A stretch of DNA of 12,858 bases, taken from the NCBI GenBank assembly GCA_023252015.1, contig JAHEXS010000023.1, positions 1 to 12,858 of the forward strand. Direction: 5' to 3'. Below, piece by piece: positions 1 to 7,085 of the stretch; the first letter of the stretch is position 1; each line of letters starts with the position of its first letter. Source of the stretch: Candidatus Nitrosotenuis sp. Its GTDB lineage: Archaea; Thermoproteota; Nitrososphaeria; Nitrososphaerales; Nitrosopumilaceae. The position numbers and the translations under genes were made by a program. The notes under the pieces are model-generated. The model was not told the DNA's origin. It worked only from the letters and a program-made list of their open reading frames with translations, and did no database searches.

Positions 1-708
1 GTTTTTGTCAATTCCAGTTACCTCGACTAGGAGGTTTGTGGTTTTAGTCGATATGGCAGTTAGTGCGGAATTGATTATTGGCGGAAATGAAATGGTCTGA
101 TTTTTTGAATCCAGAATAATTGGGACCTTGGATTGATTCCCCAAAATGTGCGAGTATTCCTTTCCCACGCTTGTTTTTTCCAGTATTTCTGCAACGGTCA
201 TGCTTTGGGTCAAAGCCAGCGGTACAAACTCGTGGTCTTTAGGAACGGCAGCATAACGAAGAGGCGACGATATTGAATCCAGGTTGTGAATGCCAATTGA
301 TGCCTTTTTGCGCCTCCTGCCTATGCCAAAGTGAAGGTCCTCTTGCAGTGCTATTATCTGTCGAATCGATTCATCGTCCAGCCTGCCATTTCTTGCAATT
401 ATCCCAGACACAAACGGGCGGATTTTTTTTACGGACCGATCAGTATTGATTACAAATTTCTTTTTTTCCTTTTTTATGTTCAGCTTGACCAGTCCTTTTT
501 TTACCCCAAGCAGCCCTTGCAGTCCCGATGCAATTCCAACATCTGTTGCATAATCAGGACGGTTCGGACTATACTCGACCCGGACAAACTCCTTTTGTTC
601 CTCTTCTATGTCCAAACCCAAAAACGGCAGAGATTCCAGAATTTTGTTTTTGCTTGTTTTTCCTACCAGTCTTTGCAGCCTATCCAGGTATAGTGTGACT
701 ACTGGCAT
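1..708 (-). CDS. pheT: Phenylalanyl-tRNA synthetase beta subunit, N-terminal 236 codons (runs off the window)
   Basis: The reading frame opens at ATG 708-706 and stays open to base 1, giving 236 codons with the 3' part outside the window. The product starts MPVVTLYLDRLQRLVG and contains VEYSPNRPDYATDVGIASGL (about residues 44-63), which matches the start of archaeal/eukaryotic-type PheT, the subunit that binds tRNA-Phe and carries the editing B3/B4 region. With PheS it forms the (alpha-beta)2 enzyme charging tRNA-Phe in the cytoplasm. The start overlaps the last 10 bases of pheS (AAAATGCCAGTAG holds both the ATG and the pheS TAG), so the two are almost certainly co-transcribed and translationally coupled. 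The family is normally about 550 aa, so less than half is present. The identification rests on the N-terminal sequence together with the adjacent pheS. Confidence 0.93.
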   Translation of the reverse strand, partial: MPVVTLYLDRLQRLVGKTSKNKILESLPFLGLDIEEEQKEFVRVEYSPNRPDYATDVGIASGLQGLLGVKKGLVKLNIKKEKKKFVINTDRSVKKIRPFVSGIIARNGRLDDESIRQIIALQEDLHFGIGRRRKKASIGIHNLDSISSPLRYAAVPKDHEFVPLALTQSMTVAEILEKTSVGKEYSHILGNQSKVPIILDSKNQTISFPPIINSALTAISTKTTNLLVEVTGIDKN

Positions 709-2105
709 TTTGGTACGTTCCTCAACCACCCAAGGTTGTTGTTGTAAAATTCTCGAACGTCATTTACCCCGTACTTTAGCATTGCAATTCTTTCTATTCC
801 GCCGCCCCACGCAAGTACTGGTCGCGTTATCCCAAACGGTTTAGTCACCTCTGGTCGGAATATTCCCATTCCAAATAGTTCAACCCATTTTTCCAGTTTG
901 TCATTGTACACCATTGTTTGGAGTGATGGTTCCGTATACGGGAAAAACGTCGGCCAGAACTTGATTTTGGACAATCCCAGTTTTTTGTAAAACTCTCGCT
1001 GAATTCCCATGAGGTCGCGGAGCGATACGTTTTTTCCAACCACGATTCCCTCCACCTGATTGAATTCAACTAGGTGCTTGTAGCTGACCTTTTCATTTCG
1101 GAACACCCGTCCCAGTGAGAACACCCTTGCCTCCTCGGGCTTGTTTTCTGCCAAATAGTTTATCGTAACGCATGTGGTGTGGGTTCGCAGCACCATTTTC
1201 TTTGCGGCATCTATGTTCCAGTCGTACTTCCACCCGTTTTTGTGCGATTTTGATACTTGACGTATCTGCTCAGGTGTTGCAAATTTTTCAGCCATTTTTC
1301 CCTTGATGTAAAACGTGTCCTGCATCTCCCGCGCAGGATGGTCCTGTGGTGTGAACAATGCATCAAAGTTCCAAAAGCTTGGCTGTGCCAGACTGCCAAG
1401 CACTTCTGTAAATCCAAGGCTGACAAAGGTCTCCCGGATTTCATTAATGGTGTCCTTTAGAGGGTGTGTTCTTGCTGTAAATACAACTGGTGCATCCGCA
1501 GTAACGTCTATGGCTCCTGAGTCATGTGCGTCGACATCGATTAGTTTGGCGTCATCTGTCAGCGATACTGTTTTTGATTTTATAGTTTCAATTATGATAT
1601 AGTCAGGTCTTTTCTTTAGTGATTCCAATGCGGACTGGTCTGGGATTTTCTCCAGCGGGATTTTTCCCTTTCCGATTGATGTGATTAGTTTTTCCTCGCT
1701 TGTTTGCTCTGGCATTTTCTTTAGCGACACCATATTGGATGATTCTTCTTTTTGGATTGTAATCCAGTCATTTCTTTTTGCGTTTGCTATAGCGATGTTG
1801 GTTTCCTCGAGCAGTTTTTTTCTCAGTTCGTCAAACGATACGGGTTGGTTCTCAATTAGGTTGACAAGCTTTCGCTCTGGCAATCCCTCATCGATTGACG
1901 CGAGGCCGTTTTTTCCCAGAGTGACAAGTGATTTTTCAGATTCCAAAACAACTGCCAGGTTTTTTAGCTTGAGCCATTCAATTCCGCGCCTTATCTGATC
2001 AATTGAGAGGTTTGTCTTTTCCACAATTTCTTCCGGTGCCAGGTTTGGTGTCTCTCTTAGAATTTTGATCATTGTTTTTTCAATTGGGTGAAGAACTAAA
2101 GACAA
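699..2105 (-). CDS. pheS: Phenylalanyl-tRNA synthetase alpha subunit
   Basis: This is the catalytic subunit of PheRS, a class II aminoacyl-tRNA synthetase that attaches phenylalanine to tRNA-Phe. Numbering from the GTG at 2111, residues 1-120 form the helix-turn-helix-rich N-terminal extension of archaeal/eukaryotic PheS. The catalytic core covers roughly 215-470, with QDHPAREMQDTFY (about 256-268), the region around RVFRNEKVSYKHLVEFNQVEG, and class II motif 3 GGGIERIAM (436-444). The start is uncertain because there is no ATG. GTG at 2111 gives 470 aa, while TTG at 2105 gives 468 aa starting MSLVLHPIEK. I chose TTG because it lies about 28 bp from the TTTAAA box at 2130-2135, the spacing of leaderless starts here. 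The 3' end overlaps pheT by 10 bases. Confidence 0.95.
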   Translation of the reverse strand: MSLVLHPIEKTMIKILRETPNLAPEEIVEKTNLSIDQIRRGIEWLKLKNLAVVLESEKSLVTLGKNGLASIDEGLPERKLVNLIENQPVSFDELRKKLLEETNIAIANAKRNDWITIQKEESSNMVSLKKMPEQTSEEKLITSIGKGKIPLEKIPDQSALESLKKRPDYIIIETIKSKTVSLTDDAKLIDVDAHDSGAIDVTADAPVVFTARTHPLKDTINEIRETFVSLGFTEVLGSLAQPSFWNFDALFTPQDHPAREMQDTFYIKGKMAEKFATPEQIRQVSKSHKNGWKYDWNIDAAKKMVLRTHTTCVTINYLAENKPEEARVFSLGRVFRNEKVSYKHLVEFNQVEGIVVGKNVSLRDLMGIQREFYKKLGLSKIKFWPTFFPYTEPSLQTMVYNDKLEKWVELFGMGIFRPEVTKPFGITRPVLAWGGGIERIAMLKYGVNDVREFYNNNLGWLRNVPKCQ

Positions 2106-2127
2106 CAGCACAACGACCCGAAAAGAC

Positions 2128-2137
2128 TTTTTAAACC
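2128..2137. promoter_or_regulatory. Shared box A (TTTAAA) of divergent pheS and trpS
   Basis: The 46-53 bp between the two divergent starts hold one good box A, CTTTTTAAACC, whose TTTAAA core (2130-2135) is its own reverse complement. The core is about 26 bp from the trpS ATG (2158) and about 28 bp from the TTG at 2105 of pheS, so one TBP site could serve both leaderless transcripts. A weaker alternative for pheS is the GGTTAAGG stretch at about 2137-2144. Confidence 0.55.
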
Positions 2138-2157
2138 TTAACCTATCTCAATCATGA

Positions 2158-3267
2158 ATGCCCTCTGACGAATTCATCGTTACTCCGTGGCACGTTGAGG
2201 GAGACATTGATTATGACAAGCTCATAAAACAATTTGGCACCGAAAAGATCACAGACTCGCTACTAAAAAAAATCGAAAAGGCGGCAGGCGAGATCCACTT
2301 TATGCTCAGGCGCGGAGTCTTTTTCTCGCACAGGGATTTGGGCAGGCTCTTGGACGAATACGAAAAGGGCAAGAAATTCTTCATGTATACAGGGCGCGGC
2401 CCGTCTGGACACACCCATATCGGACACTTGGTCCCATGGGTTTTTGCAAAATGGCTCCAGGAAAAATTTGACACCAACATTTACTTTCAATTGACAGATG
2501 ACGAAAAATTCTTTGCAAAGCAGGACCTCACGTTACAGCAGACAAGAAAATTCGCATACGAAAACGCGCTTGACTTTATCGCACTAGGGTTCAAGCCTGA
2601 CAAGACCAAGATAATAATCGACACAAAAAACATCAAGACGCTGTACCCAATTGCCTCAGAGGTTGCAAAGAAAATCAACTTTTCAAACACAAAGGCAGTG
2701 TTCGGATTTACAAACGAGACAAACATCGGAATGATCTTCTACACGTCCCTCCAGTCCGCCCCCTGCTTTATTGAGGACCGGCCGGTTCTGATTCCGCTAG
2801 GTGTGGACCAGGATCCGCATTTCAGAATAACGCGCGATATTGCCCCAAAAATTGGCAAGTCCAAGCCGGCACTCATCCACAACATCATGATACCGTCCCT
2901 GTCAGGCCCTGGAGGAAAAATGTCAGCGTCTGACGAAAGTGGAACCGTATACACCACAGATTCGCCAGAGGTAGTAAAGAAGAAAATAAACAAGTACGCG
3001 TTTTCAGGCGGTCAAGCCACGGTGGAAGAGCACAGAAAATTAGGCGGAAACCCAGACATTGATGTTTCGTACCAGTATCTTAGGATTTTCTTTGAGCCGG
3101 ACGACAGGAAGCTCAAAGTGATATACGACGATTACAAGTCAGGCAAACTGCTCACAGGCGAGCTAAAGGCAATACTAATCGAAAAGGTAAACGCGTTTCT
3201 CAAGGTGCACCAGGAAAAAAGGGAAAAGGCAAAAAGCCATCTTGACAAGTTTTTGTTTGAGGACTGA
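2158..3267 (+). CDS. trpS: Tryptophanyl-tRNA synthetase
   Basis: This 369-aa class I aminoacyl-tRNA synthetase charges tRNA-Trp with tryptophan. The HIGH signature is exact at residues 87-90 (GPSGHTHIGHLVPW) and the KMSKS loop reads KMSAS at 254-258 (GPGGKMSASDES). The about 85-residue N-terminal extension before HIGH and the LGVDQDPHFRITRDIA segment (about 214-229) are typical of the archaeal/eukaryotic TrpRS type, and length and motif order fit that family. The ATG is the first in frame and sits about 26 bp after the TTTAAA box, so the mRNA is probably leaderless. The TGA overlaps the ATG of the next gene by one base (TGATG), implying a two-gene operon. Confidence 0.96.
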   Translation: MPSDEFIVTPWHVEGDIDYDKLIKQFGTEKITDSLLKKIEKAAGEIHFMLRRGVFFSHRDLGRLLDEYEKGKKFFMYTGRGPSGHTHIGHLVPWVFAKWLQEKFDTNIYFQLTDDEKFFAKQDLTLQQTRKFAYENALDFIALGFKPDKTKIIIDTKNIKTLYPIASEVAKKINFSNTKAVFGFTNETNIGMIFYTSLQSAPCFIEDRPVLIPLGVDQDPHFRITRDIAPKIGKSKPALIHNIMIPSLSGPGGKMSASDESGTVYTTDSPEVVKKKINKYAFSGGQATVEEHRKLGGNPDIDVSYQYLRIFFEPDDRKLKVIYDDYKSGKLLTGELKAILIEKVNAFLKVHQEKREKAKSHLDKFLFED

Positions 3268-3548
3268 TGAAAATCCAACTAGTCTGCCAAGACAAAAACG
3301 AGGCAACCAAGCTTGCAAGCTTAATTTTCATAAAGGACGGAAAGGAAACGTTCATCTATTCTGTTGTGAATGTGTACGAAAACGAGATAGTGATATCGCT
3401 AAAGGACAAGTCGGTCCACTCGATAGTCCTAAAAGATACGCACCAGGTGGAAGTATTTACAGACTTTATCCAGTCGGTGGTTGAAAAAGAAAATCAGATC
3501 ACCGACACAAAGGCCGTAAACGACACTGTCGAGATAACAAAAGGCTAG
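3267..3548 (+). CDS. Conserved-looking 93-aa protein of unknown function downstream of trpS
   Basis: The ATG overlaps the trpS stop by one base (TGATG), so it is translated from the trpS mRNA. The product starts MKIQLVCQDKNEATKLASL and alternates short hydrophobic strands (SLIFI, TFIYSVVNVY, EIVISLK) with one amphipathic helix (EVFTDFIQSVVEKEN). That suggests a small alpha/beta cytoplasmic domain, with no signal peptide or membrane segment. I recognise no family. The coupling to trpS hints at a translation-linked role but does not prove one. The TAG stop interlocks with the stop of the convergent gene in the four bases CTAG (3545-3548). Confidence 0.8.
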   Translation: MKIQLVCQDKNEATKLASLIFIKDGKETFIYSVVNVYENEIVISLKDKSVHSIVLKDTHQVEVFTDFIQSVVEKENQITDTKAVNDTVEITKG

Positions 3549-3874
3549 ACTAGCGACTTGTCCATTTCATCGGACAGTGTTTCCTCGACTTTGAGAAAAT
3601 ACATCTTTGTGGAATTTTGCATGCTGGAAAGGTTGTTGTCCACTGCCATCATGAAATATCGGACTGTCCTTTTTGAAATGTCCAAGTTGAATTTCATTGG
3701 GAGTACGGGGTCCTGCTTTACGTTAATTTTATCGGCAAGCCACGGCGGCGCCATGTCCTTTGCCTCCTGAATTATCTTTGCGTACCAGAATGCAATGTTT
3801 TCAGGATGCAGCCCTTCTTGCAGGTTTATGACATCCTTTGCAAATATTTTCATCAGGTGGTTGATTATGGTCAA
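3545..3874 (-). CDS. Hypothetical protein, about 102-109 aa
   Basis: An uncharacterised small protein with MAPPWLADKINVKQDP in its middle and a C-terminal helical half (KRTVRYFMMAVDNNLSSMQNS). It has no signal peptide, membrane span or cysteine pair, and I do not recognise the family. The start is ambiguous. The frame opens with TTG at 3874 (109 aa), but the first ATG is at 3853 (102 aa, MKIFAKDVINLQEG). A weak AT-rich box (GAAATAAAAC, about 3898-3907) lies about 28 bp before the TTG, so transcription may begin near 3875 with either codon as the start. It is convergent with the gene on its left, and the two stop codons share CTAG. Confidence 0.72.
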   Translation of the reverse strand: MTIINHLMKIFAKDVINLQEGLHPENIAFWYAKIIQEAKDMAPPWLADKINVKQDPVLPMKFNLDISKRTVRYFMMAVDNNLSSMQNSTKMYFLKVEETLSDEMDKSLV

Positions 3875-3938
3875 CGGCTTGGATTGAGAATTTTCGTTTT
3901 ATTTCAATGAATCAAACATAGACAAGCACTTGGTCAAC

Positions 3939-4403
3939 TTATAGTAATTTTCCAGCAGTGTCGATTTCAGAGTTTCGGATTCTCGTACTGGATATTCTAT
4001 TTCCGTCGCTTGCCATAATCATTGGGACTATTATGGTTTGTACTAAATTGAGATTCTTTTGCTTTCTTAGTTGGTTTAGTATATTGCCTTGGTGTGCCGT
4101 TTCCTCGCTTACTATGAGTGCCTCTACGTCCTGCTCCAGCACGGCAGGACCAAAATCATCATCCAGTGGACTAATCACGTAGGATTTTTCTGGGAATGTT
4201 TTTTCGATTAGTGACTTTAGTGTATCAAGTCTTTGCGTGTATGAGTGCCAGAGTTTTTTTCCCTTTTTTGCGGCAAGCGCGTCACTGCTCAGTCCGATTA
4301 TTACCTTGGATGATACAGAGAACGCCTCCTTTAGTAACGCCATATGTCCTGCATGTATTACGTCAAATGTTCCGCCCATTGCGACCAGCTTGAATTGCGG
4401 CAT
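3939..4403 (-). CDS. coaD: Phosphopantetheine adenylyltransferase, archaeal/eukaryotic type
   Basis: This 154-aa nucleotidyltransferase of the HxGH superfamily should catalyse ATP + 4'-phosphopantetheine to dephospho-CoA + PPi, the penultimate step of coenzyme A synthesis. The N-terminal nucleotide loop reads MGGTFDVIHAGH (residues 9-20, HxGH at 17-20), and the second signature is ISSTRIR at 137-143 (ISSTxxR class). Length and the DDDFGPAVLEQDVEALIVSEET stretch (81-102) match the stand-alone archaeal PPAT rather than bacterial CoaD. Other HxGH enzymes, such as FAD synthetase or glycerol-3-phosphate cytidylyltransferase, are the main alternatives but are less likely. The ATG at 4403 follows an AT-rich stretch (about 4417-4432, minus strand) without a clear Shine-Dalgarno. 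The next gene downstream begins about 65 bp away. Confidence 0.88.
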   Translation of the reverse strand: MPQFKLVAMGGTFDVIHAGHMALLKEAFSVSSKVIIGLSSDALAAKKGKKLWHSYTQRLDTLKSLIEKTFPEKSYVISPLDDDFGPAVLEQDVEALIVSEETAHQGNILNQLRKQKNLNLVQTIIVPMIMASDGNRISSTRIRNSEIDTAGKLL

Positions 4404-4475
4404 GATTGGAATTAGGAATTTTAAGGATAAATCTATGATGGTTTGGAAAGACGGTTAGTCAAAATCATAGTTTTT

Positions 4476-4660
4476 TTAGGAAATTATCTTCTGAGATTTC
4501 GGCTTAAGAAGAATTTCTCTTAATGTGCCCATCGCAATTGTGGAATGTCTCGGCACCGAAATAAATTTGACACCATTACTCAGAATAAGATGACTTCCGC
4601 GCCGTCTGATGATTTGGAAATTAAATTTGCTGAGTGCTTTTACTACAATTCGCCAATCAT
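4476..4660 (-). pseudogene. hicA: HicA-like mRNA interferase toxin with disrupted 5' end
   Basis: Immediately after hicB, a 56-codon frame (4646-4476, TAA at 4478-4476) encodes VVKALSKFNFQIIRRRGSHL, then SVPRHSTIAMGTLREILL. This is the HicA pattern (vvkaL..aGF...r.rGSH......vPrH...l..GtLr.Il), with the catalytic histidine of GSH at residue 19 of the frame. The frame has no ATG, GTG or TTG before the conserved region and is closed upstream by TGA at 4667-4665. The expected start, ATG at 4660-4658 overlapping the hicB stop (ATGA), reads ATG ATT GGC GAA TTG TAG and ends after five codons. A single missing base between 4660 and 4646 would restore M-I-G-E-x-V-V-K-A-L, close to the usual HicA start. 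The gene is therefore either inactivated by a one-base deletion, miscalled in assembly, or read by -1 frameshifting or a non-canonical start. Confidence 0.8.
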
Positions 4661-4881
4661 TGTTTCAAAGACTCATTTTTTATCTCGATAACAATGGTTT
4701 GATCATTTTTAGAAGACTCGTGTATTGCTTCCAGCATCAGCTCAATTGCTTCTTTCATGTTTGTTTTCAATTCCTCCAGGGTGTTCCCTTCGCTTATCGC
4801 GCCTGGGAGTTCAAGACATTTTCCAGTAAAACCTTCGGGCGTTTTAATCACCTTGACATTGAAAACTTGGACAGTCTCCAT
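4657..4881 (-). CDS. hicB: HicB-family antitoxin
   Basis: A 74-aa protein of the HicB/UPF0150 fold. The diagnostic core is GFTGKCLELPGAISEGNTLE (residues 17-36), followed by a long helix (EELKTNMKEAIELMLEAI) and a last strand (QTIVIEIKNES). HicB proteins bind and block the HicA RNase and usually repress their own promoter. No C-terminal DNA-binding domain is present, so this is the short form. The ATG at 4881 sits about 26 bp after a TTAAATAA box (4903-4910 on the minus strand), consistent with a leaderless transcript. Its TGA overlaps an ATG (ATGA) that would normally start hicA, but that frame is broken. Confidence 0.85.
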   Translation of the reverse strand: METVQVFNVKVIKTPEGFTGKCLELPGAISEGNTLEELKTNMKEAIELMLEAIHESSKNDQTIVIEIKNESLKQ

Positions 4882-4983
4882 ATTTTTAATTCCTCTTTTT
4901 TCTTATTTAAGTTTGTGACCATACCTCAATTCGCGTATTGAGTGATTTTTTGGTTTTGTTATGACGTCTCAAATACCGTGGTA

Positions 4984-6045
4984 CTATGGCGCTACAAGTA
5001 TTATGGACACGGTGCTGCTTGGTGCCGCAAGTGCAGCTCCGCTTTGGTCCCACACAAATGTCTCTATGAAGAATCCTCCCTCGTTTTGCGGAGTCCATGA
5101 AACCTTTGGCGTTTGCATCTGAGTAGAGTTAAAGACTCCCTCTGCCACTCCCAAAAATTCAACGGTTCCTTTTTCACCAAATTGTTTTACTTGCGCATAG
5201 TACACGTATGGCTGCGCGCCGCTTTTTGCAGCCTGGATTGAAAGCATGCTGGTAATGTCAACTGGAATGCCAACGTGCAGTTTGGATGTGTGGTTCCCAG
5301 ACGAGTCCAGGATCTGGATGTCATTTATGGTAATGAGTCGGGTCATGACATCAACTGAAATTTTTGTCACGTCGGTGGATTTTGACTGGTAGTTGTCAGA
5401 TTCCGCAATTAGTTTGAAGGATGTAGCTCGCGGATCAACATTGGTGTCAAAATCAAAGTCATACGTGGTGTTTGGCTTTAGATCATTAATCGAGATGGTT
5501 TGGATTCCCACAATTCTTGGCGGGCTAAACGCGTCATACAGTATGAGATGAACCTTAACATGAGTGCTTGGCTGCTGGCCCTTGTTTGTTATGGTTCCTG
5601 GAAGATTGACATTGTCTGAAATTGACAGCGTCCCAGGAGTCATCTCCAGTAGCTGCTGTTTCGGACTGGCTGAATTGAACCCAAGCATGTTTACAGTGAT
5701 TTCAGAAATTTCAGGATCCGGCGTCTTGGATTTTATCATGAATGGGGATTTTCCGTGCGGCTGGACTGCGTCAAGCAGGGTGGTCCCGGTCGTGGTTTCA
5801 AGCGGAGAACCATTCCCTGACTTGTCGGCGTAAAACCCAACCCAAATTTTGACATTGGTCACTGGAAAGTTCTTTGTGTTTTCCACCTCGCCCAGAACTA
5901 TTGTATATCCCTCGGAGTCCTTGTAGCTAAAGGTGTTTCCCGTGAGCTTTACGCCAAGGCTTGATGGCGTGTCAGTTAGCTGCGCAAATCCCTGTGCCAC
6001 AGGCAGCATCAAAACTAGTAATGCGAATACGATTATCCTTTTCAA
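4984..6045 (-). CDS. Secreted or envelope-exposed protein with Ig-like beta domains, function unknown
   Basis: The 353-aa product starts KRIIVFALLVLMLPVAQGFA, a typical Sec signal peptide (cleavage probably near residue 21). The rest is beta-rich and repetitive. One FxLYD/CARDB-like segment (GYTIVLGEVENTKNFPVTNV, about 46-65) describes an extracellular beta-sandwich. A second such module lies near 125-200 (LPGTITNKGQQPSTHVKVHLILYDAF), and the C-terminal third (240-350) is another sandwich-like region ending STVSIILVAP with no membrane anchor or sorting motif. No catalytic motif was seen, so an adhesive or structural envelope role is only a guess. The start codon is TTG: a stop lies three codons upstream, and the next Met (residue 13) would destroy the signal peptide. 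Two GTATACA repeats precede it. Confidence 0.85.
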   Translation of the reverse strand: MKRIIVFALLVLMLPVAQGFAQLTDTPSSLGVKLTGNTFSYKDSEGYTIVLGEVENTKNFPVTNVKIWVGFYADKSGNGSPLETTTGTTLLDAVQPHGKSPFMIKSKTPDPEISEITVNMLGFNSASPKQQLLEMTPGTLSISDNVNLPGTITNKGQQPSTHVKVHLILYDAFSPPRIVGIQTISINDLKPNTTYDFDFDTNVDPRATSFKLIAESDNYQSKSTDVTKISVDVMTRLITINDIQILDSSGNHTSKLHVGIPVDITSMLSIQAAKSGAQPYVYYAQVKQFGEKGTVEFLGVAEGVFNSTQMQTPKVSWTPQNEGGFFIETFVWDQSGAALAAPSSTVSIILVAP

Positions 6046-6054
6046 CTGATTCTA

Positions 6055-6107
6055 GTATACAGTGGGGATTAATCACATAAGAAATATCATATTGTATACA
6101 ATGTGGA
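6055..6107. promoter_or_regulatory. Two direct repeats, one a perfect 12-bp palindrome, upstream of the secreted-protein gene
   Basis: GTATACAGTGGGGA (6055-6068) and GTATACAATGTGGA (6094-6107) match at 12 of 14 positions and are 39 bp apart. The distal copy is embedded in the perfect palindrome ATTGTATACAAT (6091-6102). They lie 10-62 bp before the TTG start of the secreted-protein gene, where repressor or activator sites would be expected. A regulatory role is inferred from position and symmetry only. Confidence 0.4.
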
Positions 6108-6156
6108 CTAGAAGCTTTTACAAAATAATGGAATAAAATGAAAAGAGAAGGGATTT

Positions 6157-6264
6157 TTACTTTTTACTCTTCATTGCAGTGATAGCTAGCCAGTATACTA
6201 AACCTGGTGCTAAACCGACAATTAGTGGTATCCATACGCCGATTGCTCCGGCTGCGCCTGCCAT
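6157..6264 (-). CDS. 35-aa single-span membrane protein
   Basis: A short frame from ATG 6264 to TAA 6157 encodes MAGAAGAIGVWIPLIVGLAP, then a second half ending MKSKK. The product is one hydrophobic span (about residues 5-30) with a small Gly/Ala N-terminus and a Lys-rich C-terminus, suggesting N-out/C-in insertion. Support that it is real comes from a strong TTTAAATA box (6287-6294, minus strand) about 27 bp before the ATG, the same leaderless arrangement as the larger genes here. It lies between the secreted-protein gene and tRNA-Ala on the same strand, but with its own promoter. Function is unknown; such peptides can be small subunits or regulators of membrane complexes. Confidence 0.62.
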   Translation of the reverse strand: MAGAAGAIGVWIPLIVGLAPGLVYWLAITAMKSKK

Positions 6265-6286
6265 GTGTTTGTCGTCCAAATTATCA

Positions 6287-6294
6287 TATTTAAA
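6287..6294 (-). promoter_or_regulatory. Box A of the 35-aa membrane protein gene
   Basis: TTTAAATA on the minus strand, centred about 27 bp before the ATG at 6264, with GGAGGA directly upstream in the BRE position. The spacing predicts a transcript starting at or next to the ATG. Confidence 0.55.
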
Positions 6295-6340
6295 TCCTCC
6301 CTTGACTCAGAACCGTAGAAGATCAGTAAACAGTAAAAAA

Positions 6341-6412
6341 TGGACTGAAGGGGATTTGAACCCCTGACCCCTCGCGTGCAAGGCGAGTATTCTACCGCTG
6401 AACTATCAGCCC
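6341..6412 (-). tRNA. tRNA-Ala (anticodon UGC)
   Basis: A complete 72-nt cloverleaf reads from 6412 to the discriminator A at 6341. The acceptor stem GGGCTGA/TCAGTCC contains the G3:U70 wobble pair that identifies alanine tRNAs. The anticodon loop CTTGCAC gives UGC, and the T-arm is GGGG-TTCAAAT-CCCC. No intron and no encoded CCA are present, as in many archaeal tRNA genes. Confidence 0.96.
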
Positions 6413-6494
6413 ATTAGAAATACTAGAAAATCGCATGGATTTTAATTGTTGTTTTGAGGCAAGAATTTTATTTGCAAAATTTTGAATACAGATC

Positions 6495-7046
6495 ATGGTA
6501 GTAATGGAATCCCAAGTGGCGCTAAAGGCAGGGGATGCGGCACCGGGATTTGACCTAGTCGGAATTGACGACAAGAAATACTCGCTTTCCAGCTTCAAAG
6601 ATTACGAGGCATTGTTGGTAATTTTCATGTGCAACCACTGTCCCTATGTCAAGGCAAAGGTAGATGCAATAAACGAGATCCAGAACAAGTTCAAAGGAAA
6701 GGTGGCAGTAATTGGAATAAACAGTAACGACGCAGTTGCATATCCAGATGACAGTTTTGATAGCATGAAAAAGTTTGCAGCAGAAAAAAAAATCAGTTTC
6801 TTTTATCTGGTGGATGAGACCCAGCAGGTGGCAAAAAAATATGGAGCAGTCTGCACTCCGGATCCGTTCTTGTTCAACAAAGAGCAAAGGCTTGTCTTTC
6901 ACGGAAGAATAGACAACGCAATGAAACCAGAAGACAAGGCCACAGAAAAAACAATGATCTCAAACATTGAAAAATTACTTGGTGGTCAGAAAATTGTAAA
7001 AGATTTTGATCCTTCCATTGGTTGTTCCATAAAGTGGAAGAATTGA
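6495..7046 (+). CDS. Thioredoxin-fold redoxin (AhpC/TSA-like) with CNHC active site
   Basis: A 183-aa cytoplasmic thiol-disulfide protein. Domain order is the redoxin start AAPGFDLVGIDDKKYSL (residues 15-31), the nucleophile motif MCNHCPYV (45-52) with a CxxC pair at Cys46/Cys49, a helical insertion, GAVCTPDPFLF (118-128, equivalent to the cis-Pro loop, with an extra Cys120), and a C-terminal GCSIKWK with Cys177. No signal peptide or membrane anchor is seen, unlike ResA/TlpA. It probably reduces disulfides or peroxides, but electron donor and substrate cannot be read from the sequence. The ATG at 6495 is the first in frame; an ATG at 6504 (MESQ) is an alternative. It is followed by tRNA-Ile on the same strand, which has its own box A. 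Confidence 0.88.
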   Translation: MVVMESQVALKAGDAAPGFDLVGIDDKKYSLSSFKDYEALLVIFMCNHCPYVKAKVDAINEIQNKFKGKVAVIGINSNDAVAYPDDSFDSMKKFAAEKKISFFYLVDETQQVAKKYGAVCTPDPFLFNKEQRLVFHGRIDNAMKPEDKATEKTMISNIEKLLGGQKIVKDFDPSIGCSIKWKN

Positions 7047-7052
7047 CCACAC

Positions 7053-7062
7053 ACTTAAAAGA
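7053..7062 (+). promoter_or_regulatory. Box A of tRNA-Ile
   Basis: CTTAAAAGAC is centred about 29 bp before the first base of tRNA-Ile (7086). It lies just behind the redoxin stop codon, so the tRNA is probably transcribed separately from the protein gene. Confidence 0.5.
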
Positions 7063-7085
7063 CCGTTCTTTTTGAGGATTTTTCA

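Noticed and set aside
331..844. Plus-strand frames of 120 and 78 aa across the pheT start and pheS end
   Set aside because: They oppose well supported pheT/pheS coding sequence and have low-complexity, Cys/Phe-rich translations typical of antisense shadows.
6555..6902. 115-aa minus-strand frame inside the redoxin gene
   Set aside because: Antisense shadow of a clear thioredoxin-fold gene, with no recognisable domain and no promoter.
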